From NCBI RefSeq assembly GCF_947496855.1, contig NZ_CANMED010000001.1:682001-746000 (forward strand): a stretch of 64,000 nt of DNA, given 5' to 3'. The translations under genes were made by a program, and so were the position numbers. Within the stretch, counting starts at the first letter, position 1; every line of letters begins with the position of its first letter. Shown piece by piece: positions 46,822 through 55,069 of this stretch. Under the pieces are notes generated by a model, which saw nothing but the letters and a program-made list of their open reading frames with translations, was not told the DNA's origin and searched no databases. The DNA is from an uncultured Aquimarina sp. Its GTDB lineage: Bacteria > Bacteroidota > Bacteroidia > Flavobacteriales > Flavobacteriaceae.

Positions 46822-48363
46822 ATGTATATAATAATTCAAAAAATCTTTCTTTTTATCATTATCGGTAGCCTTTTTACTAGTTGTGCTACTGATAATGGTT
46901 TTGATACCGAGCTTACATCTTCTTTTTCTGAAGAAAGAAAATCAAATATAACTTCCATTTGGAAAAATGTAAATAGATCATTTGCAAAAGCTCCAACCGG
47001 AAATGAAATTGGAATATCTTGTCATAACTGTTATGCACCAGAAAACAGTGCAATGTTAAGTCCAACACTTAACGTAATTCATGCCGCACAAAATGCAGGA
47101 GCTGATTTAATCGAGTTAGATGTGTATGAACTACGTAATACCATTTATGTTAATCATATACAACAAACAACGGGCACATTAACACTAGAAAATGTATTAA
47201 AGGATCATAAGTTAAGGTCTGGAAATCAAGTGTTATTTATCGAAATTAAAGGAACAAATCCTTTAAGTATAGGTCAAAAATTAATTACTCTTCTTGATCG
47301 GTATAATTATATCTCTAAAGAAAGGCCAGTGGTTATTAGATCTTTTTTAGATTGTAACTTAGAACATATAAAAAACTACTTGCCTTCTTTTTCAAAAAGA
47401 AACTATGTGTATCTAAGTAAATTATTTGGCGAAACTAATGGGTATGCAAATGAATTGCAATGGCATAATGAAATAAGGTCACAAATGCAAAAAGGAAGAA
47501 AAATGGTTGAATTTAATTATAAGACTTCAAATCTTATGTCAAAAATCATGTATTCCAAATCACTTGGTCTAGCAACTAACCTCTACACCTTGACTAATTT
47601 TGCAGAAGTTTATGTAGCTGGGTTACGTAATGAGTTAGATGCTGTTACTATTGAAGCTGGGCAAAGAAGTAAAGTCGGAAACATAGCACTTTCTCGACAA
47701 GTAGTACAAGAACAATCTCAACTTATATATTCTAATTTTGCTTTGCAAACATTCTCCTTGAACAGATATAATATATATGACAGCACGGTGCTTAGAAGCT
47801 TAAATCTAAACGCTTCTAACTCCCCTATCCTTGAAAACTTATCAATTGGGAAAGATAGATATGGAAAGTCTTTAGTTTTTAACGCCTCAAAAAATCAGTT
47901 TATAAAAACTTGGGATAGAGACAATAATTTTAATGGTGGTTTTTTGATTACTACGATTGTAAATTTCGACAATCTTAACCTTAACCCAAATGAAACACAA
48001 GCTATTATACAAAAAGCAGATGCAGCAGGATTTGCTTTGGAACTTCATCGATCAAATAGTGGAGTTCCTGTACTAAGGTTTGGAATTCATAATAATGGAT
48101 CATATCATTATTCTTCATTACCTACCTCATTATTAGACACTAATAATTCTTATGTAATAATTGGTGCGTATGATGGCAATGGAGGTGTACACCTTTGGGT
48201 AGACGAAAACCATGCGCAACCATCTGTATCAATATCTGGTGGTATAACACAAAATAATAGTCCTGTTGTCATCGGGGCAGATCCACAAGGATCTGTAAAT
48301 ACCAGGTTCTATTTTTCTGGCAAAATTCAAATGATAAATATTATGAAATGGGATAATCATTAA
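46822..48363 (+). CDS. Lipoprotein with GDPD-like phosphodiesterase domain and C-terminal LamG-like domain
   Basis: 513 aa. Lipobox FTSC (Cys21). GDPD-type motifs: SCHNCYAPENSA (His68, Glu74), LIELDVYE (Glu98, Asp100) and VNHI (His112), equivalent to H, E-x-D, H of glycerophosphodiester phosphodiesterases; the usual HD is here HI. TIM barrel to about residue 320. Residues about 330-513 form a LamG/concanavalin-like jelly roll (SLVFNASKNQFIKT to YFSGKIQMINIMKWD). It should act outside the cytosol on a phosphodiester or related substrate attached to the bound glycan; activity is inferred. Confidence 0.8.
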   Translation: MYIIIQKIFLFIIIGSLFTSCATDNGFDTELTSSFSEERKSNITSIWKNVNRSFAKAPTGNEIGISCHNCYAPENSAMLSPTLNVIHAAQNAGADLIELDVYELRNTIYVNHIQQTTGTLTLENVLKDHKLRSGNQVLFIEIKGTNPLSIGQKLITLLDRYNYISKERPVVIRSFLDCNLEHIKNYLPSFSKRNYVYLSKLFGETNGYANELQWHNEIRSQMQKGRKMVEFNYKTSNLMSKIMYSKSLGLATNLYTLTNFAEVYVAGLRNELDAVTIEAGQRSKVGNIALSRQVVQEQSQLIYSNFALQTFSLNRYNIYDSTVLRSLNLNASNSPILENLSIGKDRYGKSLVFNASKNQFIKTWDRDNNFNGGFLITTIVNFDNLNLNPNETQAIIQKADAAGFALELHRSNSGVPVLRFGIHNNGSYHYSSLPTSLLDTNNSYVIIGAYDGNGGVHLWVDENHAQPSVSISGGITQNNSPVVIGADPQGSVNTRFYFSGKIQMINIMKWDNH

Positions 48364-48393
48364 TTCATGTGATTTTGATATAAAAAATCGTAA

Positions 48394-48571
48394 CTAATCA
48401 GTCTACAAATTGATATCCAAATTATAAAAAAACAAGCGCAAAAATCTATTGATGGAGGTAATACAGGTATACGTTGCTATACTGATGCCGATTGTATTCC
48501 TTTAAGCTCGACACCCTTTTTTCAATTAGAAGGTTCTTTTCTGTTTTAGAGGAATGTGCCAAATAGAATAA
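48394..48571 (+). pseudogene. Decayed GG-leader cysteine peptide
   Basis: No ATG, but a frame from 48394 reads a leader tail IIKKQAQKSIDGG, like the intact peptide's KEAKKTINGG, then NTGIRCYTDADC. After about 48530 the continuation in the next frame reads KVLFCFRGMCQIE and a stop at 48569-48571. Together the two pieces give C-x5-C and C-x4-C, the pattern of many flavobacterial GG-leader peptides. A missing start and a frameshift indicate decay. Lies after the GDPD lipoprotein gene. Confidence 0.5.
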
Positions 48572-48730
48572 CAATTTTTATTTCTTTAAAAGAATATTAT
48601 AAAGGTGATGCAAATATGTATTGCCTTTATATTTTATGTATCGCACGGCTTTTATTGCTAAAAAGATAGATCATAATATACTAAAAAACATATATTTAAG
48701 TTCAATATTTATAACTTAAAAGCAAAAGTA
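48572..48730. other. Gap with a weak hairpin
   Basis: A partial stem ATAAAGG/CCTTTAT (about 48599-48631) may be a terminator. Nothing else was seen in the remainder before the lipoprotein gene. Confidence 0.3.
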
Positions 48731-49531
48731 ATGAATAAACCATTTTTTAAAATTAAAGTATTAGGTATCGCTATAATGGCTTCTCTATTCGTAGTGAGTT
48801 GTAGTGACGATGATAGTAATAACAATGTTTCTTCTGATATTACTCAGGAAGATGTAATGAAGAGTTTAGAAGTAGAAGAAATTTCTAATTTTATTGACGA
48901 TTTGACATTAGATAATATTTCTATGAACAGATCCAACGCTAAAATTTCTTCAAAATTTAACAGACCGGATTGTGCAGATTTCAGTATTACTGATACCGGA
49001 TACACTCTTACTTTTACCGACTGTACCAATGAAGATGGTGAAACGATAAGCGGGTCTATTAATGTGACTGTAGTGATCGAAAATAATGCTGTTTCTACAT
49101 CTATTACTTTTGATAATTTAATGTATGCTGGAAATTCGATTAATGGTAGTAAAACTACATCGTATTCTTTAGATACCACTAATGGAGGAAGTTTTATGTA
49201 TACTGTCACTTCGGATTTATCGATAACTTTTGCAGACGGAACTACTGCTTCAGAACAAGGAACTAAGACATATACAATAACAGGACTTGGTACTACTGAA
49301 GCTGCCTATACACTAAACGGAAACTGGACAGTAACTGTTGATGCAGATACATATACATTAACGACTGATCCTACTTTAGAAGGAACTTTTAGTTGCGGTT
49401 ATATTACTGCTGGAACATTAATTATGACAAAGAATGCATTAAGTGCCTCTATTAATTATGGAGATGGTACTTGTGATAACAAAGCAACTGTAACATATCC
49501 AGATGGTACAACTGAAGAAATTGATTTATAG
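48731..49531 (+). CDS. Putative lipoprotein, beta-rich, Thr-rich, 266 aa
   Basis: Lipobox VVSC (Cys24) followed by SDDDSNNN, a typical flavobacterial lipoprotein start. The mature domain is a long series of Thr-rich beta strands with GT and NGT turns (FTDCTNEDGETISGSINVTVV; YTLNGNWTVTVDADTYTLTT), probably a beta-sandwich or solenoid. Two to three cysteines are possible disulfide partners. No named family. A strong terminator follows. Confidence 0.75.
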   Translation: MNKPFFKIKVLGIAIMASLFVVSCSDDDSNNNVSSDITQEDVMKSLEVEEISNFIDDLTLDNISMNRSNAKISSKFNRPDCADFSITDTGYTLTFTDCTNEDGETISGSINVTVVIENNAVSTSITFDNLMYAGNSINGSKTTSYSLDTTNGGSFMYTVTSDLSITFADGTTASEQGTKTYTITGLGTTEAAYTLNGNWTVTVDADTYTLTTDPTLEGTFSCGYITAGTLIMTKNALSASINYGDGTCDNKATVTYPDGTTEEIDL

Positions 49532-49563
49532 TCAAATTTAAAATTGATTTCTTAAAATCTTTA

Positions 49564-49599
49564 ACATCCGTAAAAATATATTTTACGGATGTTTTTTTT
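49564..49599 (+). terminator. Rho-independent terminator after the beta-rich lipoprotein
   Basis: ACATCCGTAAAA/TTTTACGGATGT, a perfect 12-bp stem with a 5-nt loop and a T-run. It runs into the stop region of the convergent M24 peptidase gene. Confidence 0.85.
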
Positions 49600-50920
49600 A
49601 CTTTCTCTTTGGAATCGTTATTAATTCAGTTTGTCTTTCATTTACATATCTAAAACCTTTAGGTCCCCAAAAACCTGCCTCTTCTAGCATAATTCGAATA
49701 TCTTTATTCCACTCGGTTAAAGTAACAGTAGTATTTAATTCTATAGCGTACACAGTGTTTTCATATAATGGATAGTCGCCATTTACAGGCACTCCCCCTT
49801 GTGAATCCCACATCCCAAGAGTTGTACCAGAAGAGTGTCCATACAATCCTAAAGGATGAGTATATATTGATGGTACTAATCCTTCTGCTCTACCTTCTTC
49901 TAATGATTTTAGTAAAATCTGATTTCCAGTTTTTCCGGTTTCAAAATTTGCAGTAAAAATATCCTGAACACGATTTCCATCAGAAAAAGCCTTAGTCAGA
50001 AATTCTGGAGGAACCATTTCTTCATTATTAAGGATATATGCGTGCTGCTGACAATCCGTATTCAATCGTAAATATGTAATTCCAAAATCACAATGAATTA
50101 AATCTCCTTTGCGAATAATCTTCTTATCAGGCCTATTAGAAAAGGAAGTGATATGACTTTCTAATTTCTCTCCAGCCCTTTGGATATCTACTGTTGGGTG
50201 AAACCACGTTTTTAGTCCCATATCAGTAACCTTCTGACGTAACCACCAAACAACATCATCAGTTGTTGTTGTTCCTGGTTTAATAACCTTTGTACTAAAT
50301 GCCTCTGCTATAATATCATGTGTGGTTTGAACCAATTCTTTATATAGTTCCATTTCCTGTTCGGTTCTCGTTTCTATCCAACCAATTGCTAATTTCTCTG
50401 CAGAAGTAACTCTAGACTGGTAATTTTCCGGAAGTTCTTTTATGAACTCTTCATAATCTGTTTTCACAATACCATCTACAATACCAAAATGCTCAGAATA
50501 ATTAATACCTATTTTTTTAGGATCTCTTTTTGTAATGATATCCATAAGTGCTTTCCACTGATTCGGTTGTTTCTCTTTATCCCAAGCAGAATCTATATTC
50601 TTACCTACGTTATATCTTGCCACAGCTAAATGCTCGATCGTATTTTTTTCTTTATCTCTATAAAAAACAAGAATGGTTCTTCTTCTGGCATTAAGCCATT
50701 TAGCAGGTAACATTGTTCTAAGAACTGGATCTTCATTGTATTCTCTGGAAATCAATATCCACATATCAATATCCGTACGATCCATAAGCTTAGGTAATAG
50801 ATTATTAAACCTATCAGAAAGGATTTGATCAACTATATCCGCTCGCTCTCGTTCCGGAAGGATTTGTGCATTGGATATGTTCGTAATTATAAGTAGTGTA
50901 AGAACAAGTAATTTTTTCAT
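49598..50920 (-). CDS. M24 family metallopeptidase (Xaa-Pro aminopeptidase-like), exported
   Basis: 440 aa. Signal peptide (about 1-19, ISNAQ). The pita-bread domain (about 180-440) has metal ligands in HCDFGITYLRLNTDCQ (two Asp), THPLGLYGH, and VYAIELN plus a final glutamate region. A creatinase-like N-terminal domain (about 20-175) precedes it. It should release N-terminal residues before proline in the periplasm. Convergent with the lipoprotein gene. Confidence 0.9.
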   Translation of the reverse strand: MKKLLVLTLLIITNISNAQILPERERADIVDQILSDRFNNLLPKLMDRTDIDMWILISREYNEDPVLRTMLPAKWLNARRRTILVFYRDKEKNTIEHLAVARYNVGKNIDSAWDKEKQPNQWKALMDIITKRDPKKIGINYSEHFGIVDGIVKTDYEEFIKELPENYQSRVTSAEKLAIGWIETRTEQEMELYKELVQTTHDIIAEAFSTKVIKPGTTTTDDVVWWLRQKVTDMGLKTWFHPTVDIQRAGEKLESHITSFSNRPDKKIIRKGDLIHCDFGITYLRLNTDCQQHAYILNNEEMVPPEFLTKAFSDGNRVQDIFTANFETGKTGNQILLKSLEEGRAEGLVPSIYTHPLGLYGHSSGTTLGMWDSQGGVPVNGDYPLYENTVYAIELNTTVTLTEWNKDIRIMLEEAGFWGPKGFRYVNERQTELITIPKRK

Positions 50921-51018
50921 GTGCGTGATTCATTAAGTTCGAATAAAAGTATTACAAAAAAGAGACACCTGCAATGCTTTGCCGATGTCTCTTTACCAAT
51001 CAAACTCACCAAACTTTA

Positions 51019-53172
51019 TTATAATGTCTGATAACTACTCATTAATCTAATAAATTCAGCTCTATACCCCTGATTATCTGATGCTCTATTTTCTTCTGCT
51101 AAAGCAACAATATCTTTTATTTGCTCATTATTTATATATTTTGATTTCCTAATTTTCATTCCAAACCAAGCTACAGATGCTGCAAATTTGAAATCTTTTG
51201 ACACTTTATTTTCTTCCGTATTTAATATATGAACCATCTCTATACTTTTATTTTCTTGCGGTCTTTTATATCGAAATTTCACCGTTAGTAACTCATCTCC
51301 AAAAGTTTTATTAGTTTGAGAACCTGTATATTTCAGGTCCGGAATATGCTTTAAGTATTTACTTTTTATACCTGCAGGAATAACTTCATATAATGCGGTA
51401 ACGGTATGACCACTTCCCAATTCACCTGCATCTTTAGTGTCATCCACAAAATCTTCATCAGCTAGCATTCTGTTTTCATATCCTATCAAACGATATGCTT
51501 GTACTTTTGCAGGATTAAATTCTACTTGAATTTTAACATCTTTCGCTATTGTATACAGTGTTCCTCCAAATTCTTTACCTAACACTCTTTGCGCTTCCTG
51601 CATAGTATCGATATATGCGTGATTTCCATTGCCTTTATCTGCTAAAATTTCTAATTTACTATCTTTATAATTATTCATACCAAAACCTAAACAAGTTAGA
51701 AATACTCCGGATTTACGCTTTTCTTCTATCAAGGTTTTCATATCCTTGTCACTACTTATTCCAACATTAAAGTCTCCATCTGTAGCAAGAATTACACGAT
51801 TATTACCGTTTTTTATAAAATTTTCCTGAGCAATCTTATAAGCCAGTTGGATTCCAGCTCCTCCAGCGGTAGATCCTCCAGCGCTTATGTTATCTAAAGC
51901 TTGATTAATTTCATTTTTATAGGCTCCAGATGTAGGTTCTAATACCATTCCAGCAGCTCCAGCATAAACTACAATAGCAACCTTATCTTTTTCTCTTAAT
52001 TGATTTACCAATAGTTTAAAAGCTCTCTTTAATAATGGTAATTTATTAGCTTGATTCATAGAACCTGATACATCAAGTAGAAATACCAAGTTCGATGCAG
52101 GAATAGCATCTTGTGGAACTTCTTTTCCTTTTAAACCTATCTTTACCAACTGTGTTTCTTTATTCCAAGGGGTTTTACCGTATTCGGTATGTATAGCAAA
52201 AGGATGATCTCCTTTTGGTTGTTTATAGTCGTACTCAAAATAATTGATCATTTCTTCAATCTTTACAGCATCTGCAGGTATTTGTTGTCCATTGTTAATC
52301 ATTCTGCGTACATTACTATAAGATGCTTTATCTACATCAATAGAGAATGTAGATAATGGCGAAGTCTGTACTTTTTCGAAGTTATTTTCTACAATCTCTT
52401 TATAGGATTCGTTATTATCTAACTTGTAATTTCCTTTATGTGTGGTAATGATGATACATCCTTGAGCAGCTCTAGACCCATATAATGAAGTAGCTTTTTT
52501 GTCTTTTAAAACTTGTACATCGGCAATTTTTGATGGATTCATTTGTTGAACCTTACTTATATCTTTTATGTCAACAGGCATACCATCAATAACGTATAAG
52601 GGTTGTTGTATATGAGACGTAGTACTAGCACCTCTAATTTGTAAAGAGCTATTTGAGTTCGCATAACTAGTATTGCTAGTTATATTTACCCCTGCTACTC
52701 GACCGCTTGGCGCATTTATTAAAGAAGTGTTTGATTTCTTTCTTGCTTTTCTTGCTTTTCTTCTTTCTGCTCTCGACATACTTATAGATTCACTACTAAC
52801 TGCAGAGACTGCATAGCTCAATGATTTTCTTGCTTTTCTGGCACCATAAGCTGTGACAACAACTTCTTCTAGCTGTGCGGCAAATATGCCCATAGTTACA
52901 TTGATAATAGAACTACCCTTTTTAACCTCTATTTCCTCTGATTCATAGCCAACAAAAGAAAAAGATACAACATCTCCTATATTAGCTTTTATCTTATAGT
53001 TTCCATCAAAATCAGTCTGGGTTCTAGTAGTTGTAGCTTTAATTAATATGTTTACTCCAGGAATTGGATCGTTGGTATTATTTTCTGTAACAGTTCCTGT
53101 AATGGTAAGTTCTTGTGCTTGTAATATTCCTGTGATTAAGAATAAGATCATAAAGTAGTGTAGTGATTTCAT
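51019..53172 (-). CDS. Fusion of carboxypeptidase-regulatory, TonB-plug and vWA (YfbK-type) domains
   Basis: 717 aa. Signal peptide (1-20), carboxypeptidase-regulatory module (about 22-97), a TonB plug-like segment (about 100-245, SLQIRGASTTSHIQQPLYVIDGMPVD, VLKDKKATSLYGSRAAQGCIIITT), then the vWF_N segment (about 270-320), a vWA domain with complete MIDAS (Asp367-x-Ser369-x-Ser371, FLLDVSGSM) and a C-terminal DUF3520 part. No beta barrel follows the plug, so it is not a receptor. RKARKAR repeats separate modules. Probably a periplasmic or outer-membrane-bound metal-dependent adhesion/assembly protein. Confidence 0.88.
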   Translation of the reverse strand: MKSLHYFMILFLITGILQAQELTITGTVTENNTNDPIPGVNILIKATTTRTQTDFDGNYKIKANIGDVVSFSFVGYESEEIEVKKGSSIINVTMGIFAAQLEEVVVTAYGARKARKSLSYAVSAVSSESISMSRAERRKARKARKKSNTSLINAPSGRVAGVNITSNTSYANSNSSLQIRGASTTSHIQQPLYVIDGMPVDIKDISKVQQMNPSKIADVQVLKDKKATSLYGSRAAQGCIIITTHKGNYKLDNNESYKEIVENNFEKVQTSPLSTFSIDVDKASYSNVRRMINNGQQIPADAVKIEEMINYFEYDYKQPKGDHPFAIHTEYGKTPWNKETQLVKIGLKGKEVPQDAIPASNLVFLLDVSGSMNQANKLPLLKRAFKLLVNQLREKDKVAIVVYAGAAGMVLEPTSGAYKNEINQALDNISAGGSTAGGAGIQLAYKIAQENFIKNGNNRVILATDGDFNVGISSDKDMKTLIEEKRKSGVFLTCLGFGMNNYKDSKLEILADKGNGNHAYIDTMQEAQRVLGKEFGGTLYTIAKDVKIQVEFNPAKVQAYRLIGYENRMLADEDFVDDTKDAGELGSGHTVTALYEVIPAGIKSKYLKHIPDLKYTGSQTNKTFGDELLTVKFRYKRPQENKSIEMVHILNTEENKVSKDFKFAASVAWFGMKIRKSKYINNEQIKDIVALAEENRASDNQGYRAEFIRLMSSYQTL

Positions 53173-53416
53173 ATTGGATAGTTTTTTAATTATGAAATAA
53201 AACTACGCTGAGATGTGACTAATTACAATCGATATTGAGTGAAGTGGATGTTTGGTTTAGGGAAAGTGGGGGTTAAGATATTATATGAATAGTATAAAAG
53301 TTTACAATTGCTATTGAAGGGCTGATTTATTACTCTTTGATACCATCAACAAATCAAACTATCTAGTTGATAATTTGACTTGTTGTTTATTCTGACAAGG
53401 CCGTATTAGCCTTAAT

Positions 53417-53695
53417 TCAACTCCCTAAACATCCGTTTATAGTATCTTGAATACCACTCCATATCTCACTTTTTGGTGCTAAAAGAGGTTTTTTTACAAT
53501 GGTATAAGCAACACTTTCTTCGGTTGAGTTAAAGTCAAAGTCAAGAACAACATCACCAACAATTGTACTCGTTTTTGCTGTTCCTTTATTAGCTCCTGTC
53601 GGAGCATAAATTGTTCCATGTTCTTTTAAACTAGTTTTTTTTACACATTCCCAAGTAGAAGTACTTACTCCTTTAAATGTTTTTGAATCAGACAT
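53417..53695 (-). CDS. Hypothetical 92-aa protein downstream of the GT2/RHS series
   Basis: No family recognised. It has no signal peptide; about three beta strands with Ser/Thr-rich loops (GVVLDFDFNSTEESVAYTIVKKP) and two Cys (ECVKK, NGCLGS). It is 166 bp past the glycosyltransferase gene in the same direction. Position next to an RHS giant suggests an immunity or accessory role, but its composition gives no direct evidence. Confidence 0.6.
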   Translation of the reverse strand: MSDSKTFKGVSTSTWECVKKTSLKEHGTIYAPTGANKGTAKTSTIVGDVVLDFDFNSTEESVAYTIVKKPLLAPKSEIWSGIQDTINGCLGS

Positions 53696-53861
53696 AATTG
53701 ATATGTTTTAGTTAATTATTTATTGACAAAAATGATGCTATTACTTTTACAATTCTTAAATCAAGAACACTAATTAGCAATAGTTTACGCTACAATTTAA
53801 GTCGAATATTAGTTTTATAAACCCGTATAAATCCTTGTTTTTACACTATAAATACTGAATT

Positions 53862-54959
53862 CTAATATGGGTTGTTTACCTTGTATTGAGAAGATCCAAA
53901 TTGTTTTTCGAGCCATTCTTTATACACTTTACGAATTGAAAATAAAGCAGGAAAATCTGTCGCTGTTAATGAAGCTTTATATTGTTTGTTTTCGTCTGAC
54001 AAAAAAGTATTTTTTTTATTGAAATACTTTAAGTTTTCTCCATTGACTTGCTGAATTAAAAGTATTATTTCAGAAAAACTCATTACTTGCGTTTTCCACT
54101 GTTCAATAACCTTTTCGGGAATTAAGCAATATCCAAATAATGTTTTTATAACTTCAGGTTGATCGTTCAATAATATAACCGTACTCATACCATTAAAATG
54201 TCTATAAGGCATTATAACTTTTTTAATCTTCCATCCTTTTTTTATCATTTGATATGAAAAATCAACATCTTCAATACCAGCAAAATAAAATTCATCATGT
54301 CCTCCTATAGTTTTATAATCTTCTTTAGTCATTACCAATGGGGTTCCTTTTAAAAAATCAAAATCAAACGTCTCATTATATACTACTTCTGTACTTACAG
54401 CAAAAGTCTCTTTTCTAAGTTCTCCTAACATTAAATCATGCCATTGATACGAAGTAACTAAACAATCATCATGAAATAAAGCTATGTATTTTCCTTTAGC
54501 TTTTGCAACACCAATGTTGTATGCTTTTGATACACATCCTGTTTCTGATTCAATAATGGTAAAATCTTTAAACAACTCTAAATTGACATTACTACCATTA
54601 TATACAATGATGATTTCATAAGCAATGGTGGTGTTAGCAAGGATGGATGGAATTAAAAAATTATGTACAAACTGGTCATTAAAAGTCAATAAAATAATAC
54701 AAGAAACTAAAGGATTGTCAGTGTGTTCATAATATACATCCGACTTTTGATCAGGAATATCCTGAATATAACATCCTGCTAGACAAAAACCATCCTTAGG
54801 TTTTTCTGTGAATGAATATATTTCTAACTTCTGTATCTCTTTAATGGTCGTGATTTTCAAATGAAAATCCTTTGTTCGATGATTTACATCTTTAGCATAA
54901 ATCGTTTCTAGAAAAGTATATTCTATATGATTTCGTCTGTCTATAGTTGTACTTATCAT
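53862..54959 (-). CDS. Family 2 glycosyltransferase
   Basis: 365 aa. After an unusual N-terminal 85 residues, GT-A fold motifs start at VSCIILLTFND (about 86), EIIIVYNGSN, the acceptor-like SKAYNIGVAKAKGKYIALFHDDC with the metal-binding DD at Asp164-Asp165, FAGIEDVDFSYQMIKKGWKI and PYRHFNG. It should transfer a sugar from a nucleotide sugar. It lies 110 bp downstream of the RHS gene. It could modify the giant protein or a surface glycan; inferred. Confidence 0.85.
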   Translation of the reverse strand: MISTTIDRRNHIEYTFLETIYAKDVNHRTKDFHLKITTIKEIQKLEIYSFTEKPKDGFCLAGCYIQDIPDQKSDVYYEHTDNPLVSCIILLTFNDQFVHNFLIPSILANTTIAYEIIIVYNGSNVNLELFKDFTIIESETGCVSKAYNIGVAKAKGKYIALFHDDCLVTSYQWHDLMLGELRKETFAVSTEVVYNETFDFDFLKGTPLVMTKEDYKTIGGHDEFYFAGIEDVDFSYQMIKKGWKIKKVIMPYRHFNGMSTVILLNDQPEVIKTLFGYCLIPEKVIEQWKTQVMSFSEIILLIQQVNGENLKYFNKKNTFLSDENKQYKASLTATDFPALFSIRKVYKEWLEKQFGSSQYKVNNPY

Positions 54960-55069
54960 TCTATTTTTTTTTCATTTTAATATTCTAGTTCAAAAAAAAA
55001 TTCATATAGTTTGTCCAAGCTCCTGATGACTCATCGTTGTATTTTTATTTACTTTAATGAAGTGAAAAG

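Noticed and set aside
52720..52830. Repeated RKARK-type sequence as a DNA repeat element
   Set aside because: It is a short coding low-complexity linker within the vWA fusion protein.
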